NCBI GenBank assembly: GCA_902772585.1
Contig: CACYBB010000019.1
Span: forward strand, 1-64,000
Reading direction: 5' to 3'
Length of the DNA stretch: 64,000 nt
Source: an uncultured Bacteroidales bacterium
Lineage (GTDB): Bacteria; Bacteroidota; Bacteroidia; Bacteroidales; Bacteroidaceae
The position numbers and the translations under genes are program-made. Position 1 is the first letter of the stretch; the number at the start of each line of letters is the position of its first letter. Positions 15,721 to 25,369 of this stretch are shown piece by piece. The notes under the pieces were generated by a model that worked only from the letters and a program-made list of their open reading frames with translations, did no database searches and was not told the DNA's origin.

Positions 15721-16836
15721 TTAGTCTTTATCATCGTCTGCCACTTTCTCAGGACCACGAACCTTATCCTTGGCTGTCAGGCCCTTCTTAATCTCGATAT
15801 TCACGCCATCAGAGAGGCCTGTATCCACAGCAGTGCGCTCATAGTTCTTCTTGTCTCCCTCCCCCTTCACAATATAAACAAAGGTAGAGTCGCCACTGAA
15901 CTCGATGGCACTTTCAGGGACAGTGAGGACATTATCAGCCTTAGCCAGTACAATCTCAGCATTGGCACTATAACCCGAACGAATCTTATTGCCATCCTTG
16001 GCAAGCTTCACAGCAGCCTTGATCTCAAACTGATTGGCACCATTACTCTCCACAGCCTTCGGAGAGATGTACTCCAGCGCAGCATCGAAATGCAAATCCT
16101 GCAGGGCGCCGATGGTAATCTTCATATTCATACCGATGGTCAACTGACCTACCTCCGTCTCGTCAATGTTACCACGGAAGATGAGGTCGTTCATGTTAGC
16201 AACAGTAGCAATGGTAGTACCATCGTTGAAGGTGTTTGAGAGGATGACAGAGTTACCCACCTTAACAGGGATATCAAGGATTACACCACTGATGGTAGAG
16301 CGGATAAGCGTAGAGGATGCCTTGGCATTCGACTTCGACACACCGTCACGCACCACTTCGAGGGCATCCTGAGCAGCCAGCCGTTCATGCTTAGCCTGGT
16401 TCAGAGACATCTTGCTCTTGTCGTACTCATCAGCACTCACTAATTTCTGGCTATAGAGGTTCTCTACACGCTGGAAATCGGTCTCAGCCTGCTTGAGGTT
16501 AATATCAGCCAGACGTACACGCATCTCAGCACTCGACAACTGAGCCATATCAGGAATCACCTTAACCTTGGCTATCACGTCGCCAGCATTGACATAGTCG
16601 CCTGGTTCCTTCAGCAGTTCAGAGATGATACCAGAGATCTGCGGCTTGATGTTTACCTCATTGCGAGGTTCTATTTTACCTGTAATAATCGTGGTTTTCT
16701 GAATGCTGTCCAGTTGCGGGGTAAACTCGTTGTAAACCACTTCTTTGGGTTGGCTTTTCTGCCAGAGGAACACGAAGGTTCCAATGAAAATCAGCGCGAT
16801 AATAACGGCGATGATCAGTTTGCTGTACTTTTTCAT
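15721..16836 (-). CDS. Periplasmic adaptor (HlyD/MacA-type membrane fusion protein)
   Basis: A 371-residue protein with one N-terminal membrane anchor (IIAVIIALIFIGTFVFLW), a lipoyl-like half motif (TGKIEPRNEVNIKPQISGII), a coiled-coil hairpin (about residues 95-160), and a beta-barrel region. It bridges inner-membrane ABC permeases and the TolC channel encoded just downstream. Ends in an acidic KVADDDKD. Preceded by a repetitive CGTTATAT spacer. Confidence 0.92.
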   Translation of the reverse strand: MKKYSKLIIAVIIALIFIGTFVFLWQKSQPKEVVYNEFTPQLDSIQKTTIITGKIEPRNEVNIKPQISGIISELLKEPGDYVNAGDVIAKVKVIPDMAQLSSAEMRVRLADINLKQAETDFQRVENLYSQKLVSADEYDKSKMSLNQAKHERLAAQDALEVVRDGVSKSNAKASSTLIRSTISGVILDIPVKVGNSVILSNTFNDGTTIATVANMNDLIFRGNIDETEVGQLTIGMNMKITIGALQDLHFDAALEYISPKAVESNGANQFEIKAAVKLAKDGNKIRSGYSANAEIVLAKADNVLTVPESAIEFSGDSTFVYIVKGEGDKKNYERTAVDTGLSDGVNIEIKKGLTAKDKVRGPEKVADDDKD

Positions 16837-16840
16837 TGTT

Positions 16841-16892
16841 ATATTGTTTTTTTTCGTTATATCGTTATTACGTTATATCGTTATATCGACTT
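16841..16892. repeat. CGTTATAT-type repetitive spacer
   Basis: The gap between the adaptor and permease genes consists of near-repeats of CGTTATAT (ATATCGTTATTACGTTATAT). A similar word fills 38312-38347 at the end of rodA. Confidence 0.7.
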
Positions 16893-18146
16893 TTATTCAT
16901 CACGCATGGCGTCAACAGGTTTGATACTCATGGCACGGGCGGCAGGAGCTAGACCAGCCATAACACCCATCGCACTGACCATAAAGGCTGCAAGGATGGC
17001 TGTCCAGAAGCCTATCTGGAAATGAGCCATAACAATGCCATCCTCTGTATTTCCCAGTTCGAGCATCTGCAGAATCATCACTCCGAAGAGGATGCCACTC
17101 ATACCCGCCACCAGTGTCAGCACAATACTCTCAGAAATAATCTGCGACAGTATCATCTTCGGCGTAGCACCAATAGCACGGCGGATGCCTATCTCGGTGG
17201 TGCGCTCACGCACGGTGACCATCATGATGTTCGATACACCGATAGCACCTGCCAGCAAGGTTCCCAAACCTACGAGCCAGATGAGGAAGTTGACTCCTTT
17301 AAAAAGGTTATCGAGCATCTGGAAGAGCACCTCAGTGTTGAACACCATAGCACCCTGCTCATCGGTAGGATCAATGGTATGGGCCCTGGCGATGGTCTCT
17401 CGAATGCGATCGGTGACTTTCGACATGACGACCCCCGGACGTCCAGTAACGGCAATCAGGTCAACGGCATTACCGCGGTTGTAGGCCTGCTGCATAAAGG
17501 TAAGCGGCAGGATGACGCCCGTACCGTTTTCTCCGCTGATGTTAACGCCCTCGCTCATATTGTAGTCGACACCTACTATCTGATAATATATATTGTCGAT
17601 GCGGATGCGTTTGCCGCAGGGATCGCCACCACCAGGAAACAGTTCCTTGTAGGTTTTCTTCTGGATGACACACACCTTACGGTGGTCGCGGATGTCAGCC
17701 TCATCAATGTATCTGCCATAGAACAACTTCGGCTCGTTGACCCGCTGGTAATCGGGCATGGCCCCACTGACGCCAACGGTGGCCTTGCGGTCTCCGTAAT
17801 AAGCTGTGCCACCATTTGAGAAGAGCAAGGGTGTAATAACGTCAAGTTCTGGCACACTATGTCGGATGCGTGCAATGTCATTGTAGTCCATATGCCAATA
17901 GCGACCTTTACGAAAGCCCTTGTACGCCTTACTTGTAGGTTGTGCCCACACCAGAGCGCTATTTGTGGCAAAGCCCGCAAAGTTCTGCTGAAGCATTTCT
18001 TTCAGACCCTGACCGCCTCCCATCAGTGCAATAAGCATGAACACGCCCCAGAAGACGCCGAAGCCCGTCAGAAACGAGCGCGACTTATTACGCGTCAGCG
18101 TGTCAAGGATTTCCCTGTATGTATCTAAATCTATTCTCATAATCAT
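16893..18146 (-). CDS. MacB-type ABC transporter permease 2
   Basis: A 417-residue permease with an N-terminal membrane helix, a large periplasmic MacB-PCD domain (about residues 45-270), and three C-terminal helices of the FtsX/MacB type (GVSNIMMVTVRERTTEIGIR, a family signature). It works with the ATPase at 19454-20173 and is paired with a second, related permease upstream. MacB systems export peptides, lipoproteins or drugs without a transmembrane channel through the permease; the substrate here is unknown. Confidence 0.92.
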   Translation of the reverse strand: MIMRIDLDTYREILDTLTRNKSRSFLTGFGVFWGVFMLIALMGGGQGLKEMLQQNFAGFATNSALVWAQPTSKAYKGFRKGRYWHMDYNDIARIRHSVPELDVITPLLFSNGGTAYYGDRKATVGVSGAMPDYQRVNEPKLFYGRYIDEADIRDHRKVCVIQKKTYKELFPGGGDPCGKRIRIDNIYYQIVGVDYNMSEGVNISGENGTGVILPLTFMQQAYNRGNAVDLIAVTGRPGVVMSKVTDRIRETIARAHTIDPTDEQGAMVFNTEVLFQMLDNLFKGVNFLIWLVGLGTLLAGAIGVSNIMMVTVRERTTEIGIRRAIGATPKMILSQIISESIVLTLVAGMSGILFGVMILQMLELGNTEDGIVMAHFQIGFWTAILAAFMVSAMGVMAGLAPAARAMSIKPVDAMRDE

Positions 18147-18173
18147 CTAGTATTTCTAGTTGAACTAGTTGGA
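18147..18173. repeat. CTAGT-rich spacer in the exporter operon
   Basis: Several near-repeats of CTAGTTNNACTAG fill the 27-nt intercistronic gap. The same word fills 19420-19453 and, 28 kb away, 47970-48001. Confidence 0.7.
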
Positions 18174-19415
18174 CTAGTCGGCACGAAGCGCCTCAATAGG
18201 ACGAATACGGCTGGCCTTATAAGCGGGGATGAGTCCTGCTATCGTTCCAGCAATAATCATTACCAGCGTAGCCTCCACACAGACATCCAGTCCGACAGTC
18301 GGATCAAGGAACATCGTAGCCTTGAACAATCCAGTATCTATGGTCTCGTGACCTATCGTTGCATCCATATATTCATTGGCAAAGATGCCCAACAACATAC
18401 CGATATAGCCGAAGATAGTCGTAATGATTACACTCTCGATAATAATCAGTCGCAGAATGTTCCAAGGTTTGGCACCGATAGCCTTACGGATGCCAAACTC
18501 ATGGGTACGTTCCTTGACGGTGATGAGCATAATATTCGACACACCTACGATACCAGAGAGTAGCGTAAACAATCCCACTATCCACAGAGCGGTGCGGATA
18601 ATACCGATACCTTTTTCCATCTGCAGGTTCTGCGTGAAACGGTTCCACAACCATACAGCATCCTCATCTTCTGGATGTGCCTGGTGTTCAGCATTCAGCC
18701 TGTGACGGTAACTGTGTTCAAAATCCTCATTAGCCTTCTCCGTCGACAGTCCGTGGAAAGTGAACTCTATACGTCCTGCATCATCAGTTTTAGCACCATA
18801 AATGCGCTTGATGGCCGTATAACTACTAAACACGTTTGAGCGTCCATTCTCCTGTTCCTTATAGACGCCCACCACCTTGAAGGCAAAATTACCGACGTTT
18901 AGGAAGTCACCGACGCGACACTTCAGTTCCTTTGCCTGCTTGTTACCTAGCACCAGCACCTTACGGCTTTCCTTTACGTCAATCTCATTGATGAAACGAC
19001 CTTGCAAGATCTCCACTTTATCAATCTTTGTGTGGTTGGGATAGACGCCACTGATGCTTGTTGACAGATATTGCTGACCAAAGCTAATTGTTGCCGACGT
19101 ATTATACTGGGCACCTACCTCATCAACGTTCTCAGAGAACTCATGCTTGGTAATCGTCATGTCACTCTCATGCAGACGGATGTCACGACCCTCCTTCAGT
19201 CCCTGATAGGGTTTCGACGTCCATCCGCCAAAGACGACCATTGACGACGATAGGAAGCGGTCGCTCTGCTTCAGATTGGCATTGATGAGTCCATTACCTG
19301 CACCCAACAGCACTATGATCATAAAGATGCCCCACGCCACCGCAAAGCCTGTCAGTGTTGTGCGGAGCTTATTTCTCCGTGCTGTCTGCCATATTTCTGT
19401 TATGATATCTCGCAT
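18174..19415 (-). CDS. MacB-type ABC transporter permease 1
   Basis: A 413-residue relative of the permease downstream, with the same layout: one N-terminal helix ([20 protein letters not shown]), a periplasmic MacB-PCD domain and the three-helix FtsX block containing [20 protein letters not shown]. Two permease genes side by side suggest a heterodimer. An ACTAG-rich repetitive spacer separates it from the next gene. Confidence 0.92.
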   Translation of the reverse strand: MRDIITEIWQTARRNKLRTTLTGFAVAWGIFMIIVLLGAGNGLINANLKQSDRFLSSSMVVFGGWTSKPYQGLKEGRDIRLHESDMTITKHEFSENVDEVGAQYNTSATISFGQQYLSTSISGVYPNHTKIDKVEILQGRFINEIDVKESRKVLVLGNKQAKELKCRVGDFLNVGNFAFKVVGVYKEQENGRSNVFSSYTAIKRIYGAKTDDAGRIEFTFHGLSTEKANEDFEHSYRHRLNAEHQAHPEDEDAVWLWNRFTQNLQMEKGIGIIRTALWIVGLFTLLSGIVGVSNIMLITVKERTHEFGIRKAIGAKPWNILRLIIIESVIITTIFGYIGMLLGIFANEYMDATIGHETIDTGLFKATMFLDPTVGLDVCVEATLVMIIAGTIAGLIPAYKASRIRPIEALRAD

Positions 19416-19419
19416 AATC

Positions 19420-19453
19420 TTCTAGTTTTTCTAGATAATCTAGAGTTTCTAGT
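19420..19453. repeat. CTAGT/TCTAG-rich spacer in the exporter operon
   Basis: Four near-copies of TTCTAG/ATCTAG stand between the ATPase and first permease gene, as in the next gap of the operon. Confidence 0.7.
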
Positions 19454-20173
19454 CTATTTCATGAGTCCGCCACTGCCGAACGGTGAAGCATTGTGGTCAA
19501 GGTTCTCTTCTATCTGTCCGATGATACCGTCCTTGATATGTACGATTTTGTTGGTTTCGTTAGCCACACCACTCTCGTGCGTTACTACGACGATAGTCAT
19601 ACCGTCGTCCTGGTTCAACTTCTTCAGCAACTGCATCACCTCGACAGAAGTCTTGGAATCAAGAGCACCCGTAGGCTCGTCGGCGAGGATAATCTGTGGA
19701 CGAGTAATCAATGCACGGGCAATAGCCACACGCTGCTTCTGGCCACCGGAGAGTTCATTGGGATAGTGTTCAGCCCAGTCGAGCAGTCCTAAACGTTCGA
19801 GATACTCCAGGGCAAGCGTATGACGCTTGCGCCTGGACACCCCTTGATAAAAGAGCGGCAACTCCACATTTTCTACTGCTGTCTTGAAAGAAATCAAGTT
19901 GAATGACTGGAAGATAAAACCAATCATCTTGTTACGATACTCGGCAGCGCGACGCTCGGAGAGGTTCCAAATGGGAACACCAGCGAGTTCGTAGGTGCCT
20001 GAGTCATAGTTATCCAGAATACCTAATATATTTAATAAGGTACTCTTTCCTGAGCCCGATGCTCCCATGATGCTGACGAATTCTCCCTTCGCAATGTCGA
20101 GTGAGATTCCCTTCAGCACATGGAGCGGCTGGGCACCCTGATAGGTTTTGTTGATGTCTTGTAAATGAATCAT
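19454..20173 (-). CDS. ABC transporter ATP-binding protein (MacB/LolD type)
   Basis: A 239-residue ATPase with Walker [10 protein letters not shown], signature [15 protein letters not shown], Walker [13 protein letters not shown] and the H-loop VVTHE. Of the LolD/MacB subfamily, matching the two MacB-type permeases that follow. A 20-residue glycine-rich tail follows the conserved core. Confidence 0.95.
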   Translation of the reverse strand: MIHLQDINKTYQGAQPLHVLKGISLDIAKGEFVSIMGASGSGKSTLLNILGILDNYDSGTYELAGVPIWNLSERRAAEYRNKMIGFIFQSFNLISFKTAVENVELPLFYQGVSRRKRHTLALEYLERLGLLDWAEHYPNELSGGQKQRVAIARALITRPQIILADEPTGALDSKTSVEVMQLLKKLNQDDGMTIVVVTHESGVANETNKIVHIKDGIIGQIEENLDHNASPFGSGGLMK

Positions 20174-20199
20174 AGAAACAAGCTTTTTACCTTAGTTTT

Positions 20200-20580
20200 C
20201 TATTCGTTAGACGTTGTCTCGTTGCCAAAAGTTGCAGTGTATGCACTTTTAACATCTTCTAACGTAATACCCAGTAGTTGCATCTGACGGAACAGCTCTG
20301 GCAAGCGTTCCTTCATAAACTCCTGCTTGCGCACTTTCATAATCTGCTTGCGAGCACCCTTCGTGACGAAGTATCCCAAGCCACGCTTGTTGTAGATAAT
20401 CTCCTCACGTGCTAACTGCTCATAGGCTTTGACGGCTGTATTGGTATTCACCTCCAGCAGCACGGCATACTCTCGGACGGACGGAATGCGGTCGTCGTCC
20501 TTGTATATTCCAGAAAGGATTTCGTCGCACAGACGGTCTGCCATCTGGATGTAAATCGCTTTATCATTCGTAAATATCAT
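20200..20580 (-). CDS. GntR-family transcriptional regulator, YtrA subfamily
   Basis: A 126-residue regulator: an N-terminal winged helix (IYIQMADRLCDEILSGIYKDDDRIPSVREYAVLLEVNTNTAVKAY, given here as landmarks IPSVRE and NTNTAVKAYEQL) and only a short C-terminal helical segment, as in YtrA proteins. Such regulators usually control the ABC operon that contains them. It is the third gene of the operon, between a YtrB-like ATPase/membrane pair and a MacB set. A perfect inverted repeat in the operon leader (22362-22385) is the likely operator. Confidence 0.9.
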   Translation of the reverse strand: MIFTNDKAIYIQMADRLCDEILSGIYKDDDRIPSVREYAVLLEVNTNTAVKAYEQLAREEIIYNKRGLGYFVTKGARKQIMKVRKQEFMKERLPELFRQMQLLGITLEDVKSAYTATFGNETTSNE

Positions 20581-20605
20581 AATTTTTCCTCTTTTATTTG
20601 TTTTG

Positions 20606-21463
20606 TTATACGTTCAGCCACTTGTTGTTGATGACCTGCATACGGGTAAAGAGCTTATAGGAAGCCCAATAGTGGAACACGATGAGGGCACACAACGTCG
20701 AGTGAAGAATATAGAAGAAGGGGTGAAAGATATGAGTGTACGTTTCCGTCTTTTCGTCCCAAGTATGAGTAATGAAATCAATGTGAACGTTATCCAGGTG
20801 ACTGAAAAAAGACACTAGCAAGAAGCCAACGACAATGAGAGACAAGCTGGTCAACAGGAACTGCTGGCGACGGAACAGGGTGCCACCCACGATATAGAGT
20901 GAATGAATATAGAATACCCAGGTGAAGAACATCCACGCGGTCTGCCAGTGTTCGAATGCAGCATTATGAGCAAAAGGTTCAGCAAGTTTAGGAATACCCC
21001 AGATCACAATACGACCAGTCACCCAATCCACAAAAACGCGCAGGGTATCTGCCAACAGATAGGCACCTACTGTAATGATGGCCAACCAAAAGATGGAGAG
21101 CAACAGATTGACAATGTATTTCTCCATATTAGATACCGGCCAAAGCAGGAAAGCCGAACGTTTGCGTGTATCCTTCATCTGCGAAAACAGGTAACTGGCG
21201 CCAAAGAGCATAGAGAAGCAGAAGAAAATAATGCCAAAGAAGACGGTCTGCTCCACATAGTTATTATATCTTTGAAAAGCATCTGCCGCGCCCCATTCTT
21301 CTAACATATATTGATAGTTGGGCCCTTGTACGCGGGTAAAGAATAGGTCAGCCATAAACATGACGAGCGTAAAGATGCCGAAAAGGCGAATCCATGTCTT
21401 GCGACCTAAAACAAACTGACATTTGAGTGCCTGACCGAATCTATTTATATTAAATGTACTCAT
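20606..21463 (-). CDS. ABC-2-like membrane protein
   Basis: A 285-residue protein with about six hydrophobic segments and no recognisable enzymatic motif. From its position directly after a stand-alone ABC ATPase gene it is probably the membrane partner of that ATPase, as in YtrB/YtrC-type transporters. The sequence DTRKRSAFLLWPVSNMEKY is reminiscent of ABC-2 permeases. Function and substrate are not known. Confidence 0.65.
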   Translation of the reverse strand: MSTFNINRFGQALKCQFVLGRKTWIRLFGIFTLVMFMADLFFTRVQGPNYQYMLEEWGAADAFQRYNNYVEQTVFFGIIFFCFSMLFGASYLFSQMKDTRKRSAFLLWPVSNMEKYIVNLLLSIFWLAIITVGAYLLADTLRVFVDWVTGRIVIWGIPKLAEPFAHNAAFEHWQTAWMFFTWVFYIHSLYIVGGTLFRRQQFLLTSLSLIVVGFLLVSFFSHLDNVHIDFITHTWDEKTETYTHIFHPFFYILHSTLCALIVFHYWASYKLFTRMQVINNKWLNV

Positions 21464-21496
21464 ATTTTCATTAAAAATTAAAGATTAAACATTAAA

Positions 21497-22327
21497 TTAC
21501 AGTACTGGCCCTGTCTTTGCAGTTGTCTTATAGTTAAACAGGAGTTCGAGGTTCACCTGTGTCTCAGCGTCACCTTCCTGGCGCTTCGTAATAACGGCAT
21601 TACCCTGAAGTGTTGGTTCAGCATAGAGCACGGTATTGTCCATCTGCTGTGGTGAACGGAATTCGAAGGTGTAGGCATCCTGAATATCCTGCATCGAGGC
21701 ATTCAGCAATACGGAGTGCTGGTCGAGGATGAGGATATGGTCAAGCATCTGCTCTACGTCATGCACCTGATGGGTAGAAATAATCACAGTGCGCTCCTCT
21801 GTCATGTACTGGGCAATCACCTTGCGGAACTGCGACTTCGAAGGAATGTCCAGTCCGTTGGTGGGTTCATCCATCAACAGATACTTGGTGTTTGTGGCCA
21901 TTGCAAAAGCAATATATGCCTTCTTACGCTGACCCATCGAGAGTTCACCCAGACGTACATCAGCAGGTAGTTCGAAATCTGCCAGACAACTCTGAAGAAT
22001 TTCATTTGAGAAGTTAGGATAGAAAGGCTTATAGAGCTTCACATATTCCGAAAGACGGATGGCAGGCATCTCAAACTCCTCGGTTACGAGGAATATGTCG
22101 CGCAGAGTTTCGGGGGTGCGTTTTGTTGTGGCGATACCATCGCAACAAACTGTACCCAGCGAGGGGCGCAGCAGTCCTGAGAGCAGGTAGAGCAGCGTTG
22201 ACTTACCTGTACCATTCTTTCCTAATAGACCATAGATGCGATCTTCCTCCAGCTTGAGGCTGAAATCATCGAATACCAGATGCTTGCTTCCGGCATACTT
22301 GAAACTGATGTTTTTTACTTCTATCAT
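21497..22327 (-). CDS. ABC transporter ATP-binding protein (YtrB-like)
   Basis: A 276-residue ATPase with Walker A GLLGKNGTGKST, signature LSMGQRKKAYIAFA, Walker B YLLMDEPTNGLD and an H-loop in ISTHQV. The C-terminal 50 residues diverge from the core. First gene of the eight-gene operon; its promoter and the putative YtrA-type operator lie within 100 nt upstream. Confidence 0.9.
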   Translation of the reverse strand: MIEVKNISFKYAGSKHLVFDDFSLKLEEDRIYGLLGKNGTGKSTLLYLLSGLLRPSLGTVCCDGIATTKRTPETLRDIFLVTEEFEMPAIRLSEYVKLYKPFYPNFSNEILQSCLADFELPADVRLGELSMGQRKKAYIAFAMATNTKYLLMDEPTNGLDIPSKSQFRKVIAQYMTEERTVIISTHQVHDVEQMLDHILILDQHSVLLNASMQDIQDAYTFEFRSPQQMDNTVLYAEPTLQGNAVITKRQEGDAETQVNLELLFNYKTTAKTGPVL

Positions 22328-22361
22328 ATTTGTTTTTGTTAGTTGATAATCGTACTGTATT

Positions 22362-22385
22362 AGTGTACCACTTTAATAGTACACT
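22362..22385. promoter_or_regulatory. Putative operator for the YtrA-type regulator
   Basis: AGTGTAC (22362-22368) and GTACACT (22379-22385) form a perfect 7-bp inverted repeat with a 10-nt gap. It abuts the -7 element of the minus-strand promoter at 22387-22394, so a bound repressor would block initiation. Inferred from position and symmetry. Confidence 0.6.
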
Positions 22386-22386
22386 G

Positions 22387-22418
22387 CAAAGGTAAAACAA
22401 AAAAGATATAACTTCCAA
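22387..22418 (-). promoter_or_regulatory. Promoter of the ABC exporter operon
   Basis: On the minus strand: TTG (22418-22416), 21 nt, TACCTTTG (22394-22387), followed by GCA. Confidence 0.65.
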
Positions 22419-22520
22419 ATATTTTCGCTAAAAAGTGCACATCTTTAACTTTCATTAAGGATTCTCGAGTTGTAAACAATTGTTAAACAATGGGCATTGG
22501 TAGATAATATCGTAGAACAT

Positions 22521-22551
22521 TTGCATATTAAGTGTATTATTGGTACCTTTG
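22521..22551 (+). promoter_or_regulatory. Promoter of the first TPR histidine kinase
   Basis: TTG at 22521-22523, a 20-nt gap, TACCTTTG at 22544-22551, 28 nt before the ATG. Confidence 0.75.
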
Positions 22552-22578
22552 CAGGCTGATAACCCTAATAAGGACACT

Positions 22579-24396
22579 ATGAACTTGAAAAGTATCAATC
22601 GTTGCCTTAACGGCATCATCATATTATTGGCTTTATGCTTCTATACCATCAACACCTCAGGACAGTCAAAAAGCCAGGAAGACACCACTGCGGCAAAACT
22701 GCTGCAGCAAGTACGTATCGCCTTTAATCAGAATAACGAGCAGAAGTTCTATGAGGCCAATGCCCAATACCGTAAATACCTATTGGGCGAAGACAACATA
22801 AACGGTTACTACCTCTGTTGGAAGAACGAGGTACTCTATGACGTCAACCACAACCACTTCTATCGTGCTTTGCGCAAGACCATGAAGATGCAGGCAGAGA
22901 TGGAGCGTCGTGGTGACGATCATGAACTCTACAAGGTTACCCAACTGCGAGGTATCATCTACTCGCTACGTGGCAACATCCCCTTGGCCCACCAGTATTT
23001 TGAAAAGGCATTAGACCAGGTAGACCATAGCCAGTTGAATAATCTGGCATCTATCTACATGGACCTGTCGAATATTGAGATGGACACCCAGCCAGATGAA
23101 GCCATGAAGCACCTCGACTGTGCCATCGAGATTATTAAGGGCAACGGTTCCAGATACGATTATAGTGATGCTATAGGCTTTAAGGTCATCGTAGCCTATG
23201 CCATGCGTGACTGGAAGGCTGTCAACACAGCTTTCAGCGAGTATATTACCCTGAAAGAAGAATTAGAGCAAGACTTCAGTACCACCTATTATTATTACGC
23301 GCTCATCTGCAAGGCTGTTGCAGACAAGCGTTATGATGACGCCATCAAACTGACCTATAACCTCACCAACACCACAGATATCTATAAGTTCCAAACGGAG
23401 ATTTACGAACTTTCTGGTGATACCCAACGTGCTTTTGACATCCAGAAGCACTATATGGCTATCAAAGACTCTGTGAACAATGTCATCATGAGTGAAGAAA
23501 TCATGGGAACAGCCAGCGACCTGGAAAATGCTGAAGCGCGCAGTCTGTCAATGGAAAAACACAACACGCTGCTGAAATATGCCATCAACATTGTCTTCTT
23601 TGGCGCTTTGCTGATAGGTCTGCTCATCTACCGTATGAATAAGAATCGCTACATGCGAAAGTTGCAACGTCAGAACCACGACCTGCTTATTGCTCGCGAC
23701 AAAGCACAGGAGGCCAACCGTATGAAGATTAGCTTCCTGCAGAATATGAGTCATGAGATACGCACCCCGCTAAACATTATCAGTGGCTATGCTCAGATTA
23801 TCAGCGACCCACGCACATTGACCAGCGACTCAGAGCGTGCCGACATTGCCAAGCGCATCTCTCACAGCACAAACACCATCGTTCGTATCGTTGATGAGAT
23901 TCTTGACATTTCCAGTAAAGAGAGCATACATTATATCGACAAGTCTGACTTAGTTGCATGTAACGATCTGCTAAGAAGGTTAGCAGAGCCATATCAAGAT
24001 TACGACGCCCCATTCTCACTTCGTCTGGAGCTATTGCTCAAGGATAGTTGCAAGATTCTGGTCAACCGTAAGGAGGTTCAGAAAATCCTTAATCACTTGA
24101 TGGACAACGCTATCAAATTCACACCACAAGGTGGCACCATTACCCTGCGCAGCTATCAACATAAGCTTAACCAGAACCTCGTCTGCCTCAGCGTCACTGA
24201 TACCGGCTGTGGCATCAAGGATGGTGACGAAGAAAGAATCTTCGAACACTTCTACAAGTCTGACATCTATAAAGAAGGGGTAGGTCTCGGACTATCTGTC
24301 GCCCGTCGTGTCGCCCGCCAATTGGGTGGCGACGTTGTCCTCGATACCCGATACAAAGAAGGCAGCCGCTTTATCTTGCAGCTGCCTAAGGAATAA
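22579..24396 (+). CDS. TPR-containing sensor histidine kinase
   Basis: A 605-residue kinase. An N-terminal hydrophobic export segment is followed by a helical TPR-like sensor region (about residues 35-330), one transmembrane helix (INIVFFGALLIGLLIYRM), a HisKA domain with the phospho-acceptor in FLQNMSHEIRTPLN (His near residue 394), and an ATPase domain with N-box LMDNAIKFTPQGG, G1 VTDTGCGIK and G2 GVGLGLSVARR. No receiver domain is present and no response regulator is adjacent, so it is an orphan. The start at 22579 is set by the promoter. A close relative lies at 30213-32201. Confidence 0.9.
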   Translation: MNLKSINRCLNGIIILLALCFYTINTSGQSKSQEDTTAAKLLQQVRIAFNQNNEQKFYEANAQYRKYLLGEDNINGYYLCWKNEVLYDVNHNHFYRALRKTMKMQAEMERRGDDHELYKVTQLRGIIYSLRGNIPLAHQYFEKALDQVDHSQLNNLASIYMDLSNIEMDTQPDEAMKHLDCAIEIIKGNGSRYDYSDAIGFKVIVAYAMRDWKAVNTAFSEYITLKEELEQDFSTTYYYYALICKAVADKRYDDAIKLTYNLTNTTDIYKFQTEIYELSGDTQRAFDIQKHYMAIKDSVNNVIMSEEIMGTASDLENAEARSLSMEKHNTLLKYAINIVFFGALLIGLLIYRMNKNRYMRKLQRQNHDLLIARDKAQEANRMKISFLQNMSHEIRTPLNIISGYAQIISDPRTLTSDSERADIAKRISHSTNTIVRIVDEILDISSKESIHYIDKSDLVACNDLLRRLAEPYQDYDAPFSLRLELLLKDSCKILVNRKEVQKILNHLMDNAIKFTPQGGTITLRSYQHKLNQNLVCLSVTDTGCGIKDGDEERIFEHFYKSDIYKEGVGLGLSVARRVARQLGGDVVLDTRYKEGSRFILQLPKE

Positions 24397-24397
24397 T

Positions 24398-24427
24398 GCA
24401 TCGGACTAAACAGACAGAAACGGACTA
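24398..24427. repeat. CGGAC repeat, half element
   Basis: GCATCGGACTAAACAGAC, continuing to ACGGACTA. This is the left-arm sequence of the family that flanks the GxxExxY gene. It fills most of the gap between the histidine kinase and nadK, and its last three bases are the nadK stop codon. Confidence 0.75.
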
Positions 24428-25315
24428 TTGTCCGCGCAGGTCGGCGCCCCACATCATCTTTTCACGCAAGGTATGGAAGTACTTCGTACCTGCACGCTTG
24501 ATAACCTTGACACGATAGGGAGCCTTGCGTAGTGTCAGACGTGTGGTGTCGGGTAACTTCTCAGAACGACCGTCCAGTGCCACAAGATAGTTCTGTGTTC
24601 TGCTCTCTACAGTGAGTTTGATTTCACAGTCTTCCGAGAAGACGATAGGACGCACATTCAATGAATGGGGGGCAACAGCAGTCAGTGAGAAGACATGTGT
24701 TCCTGGTACGATAATCGGGCCACCATTTGACAGCGAATAAGCCGTAGATCCTGTAGGTGTCGACATAATCAGTCCATCGGCCTGATAGGTTGTCAGATAG
24801 TCACCGTTCACTGTTGTATGGATGGTAATCATCGAGGCATTGTCACGTTTCAGAATAGCCACATCGTTCAGGGCACAGCTATATCCTTTCAATGGTTGTC
24901 CGTCCGTTTCCACCTTGATGACTGCTCTGGTGTCTATGGCATAGTCACCCTCATAGAGTGCGTCGATGGTGCGTTCTATCTCCTGCGCCTTCACGTCGGC
25001 CAGGAATCCCAAGCGCCCCGTATTGACACCCAGAATGGGAATCTGTTTGTTACCTACCATACTGGCAGCACGCAGGAAAGTACCGTCACCACCCATAGAT
25101 ACGACAAAGTCTGCAGAGAAGTCAGAGTGGTCGAAGACTGTTACTCCTTCTACCGGCAGGCGCTGACCATCAGTCAGAAACGTATAGAACTCACGTTCTA
25201 TAAAAACATCTGCCTGTCTGGCAGCCAGACAAGCCAGCAGTTTCTGGATGGAAACCGACTTCTTGGGTTGGTAGGTATTACCGAAAATTGCGAACCTTAA
25301 TTTACGTGACGTCAT
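24425..25315 (-). CDS. nadK: NAD kinase
   Basis: A 296-residue enzyme making NADP from NAD and ATP. It has the GGDGTFLRA diacylglycerol-kinase-like motif, ILGVNTGRLGFLAD, LNDVAI, and STPTGSTAYSLSNGGPI. The start MTSRKLRF (ATG at 25315) is preferred to upstream in-frame codons because the promoter's -7 element lies between. The stop codon falls within a CGGAC repeat half-element. Confidence 0.93.
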   Translation of the reverse strand: MTSRKLRFAIFGNTYQPKKSVSIQKLLACLAARQADVFIEREFYTFLTDGQRLPVEGVTVFDHSDFSADFVVSMGGDGTFLRAASMVGNKQIPILGVNTGRLGFLADVKAQEIERTIDALYEGDYAIDTRAVIKVETDGQPLKGYSCALNDVAILKRDNASMITIHTTVNGDYLTTYQADGLIMSTPTGSTAYSLSNGGPIIVPGTHVFSLTAVAPHSLNVRPIVFSEDCEIKLTVESRTQNYLVALDGRSEKLPDTTRLTLRKAPYRVKVIKRAGTKYFHTLREKMMWGADLRGQ

Positions 25316-25355
25316 ATTTTTTGGCTCTTTTAGCTGTTTATTCGCAAAGAATTTG

Positions 25356-25363
25356 TATCTTTG
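25356..25363 (+). promoter_or_regulatory. -7 element of the pdxJ promoter
   Basis: TATCTTTG. Together with the opposed nadK -7 element it forms the palindrome CTTTGCACGTGCAAAG at 25359-25374. No clear -33 TTG at the expected distance. Confidence 0.6.
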
Positions 25364-25369
25364 CACGTG

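Noticed and set aside
17022-17819. A 265-residue plus-strand reading frame within the exporter operon
   Set aside because: Antisense to the MacB-type permease; sequence is His/Asn-rich in the manner of reversed codons, with no family match.
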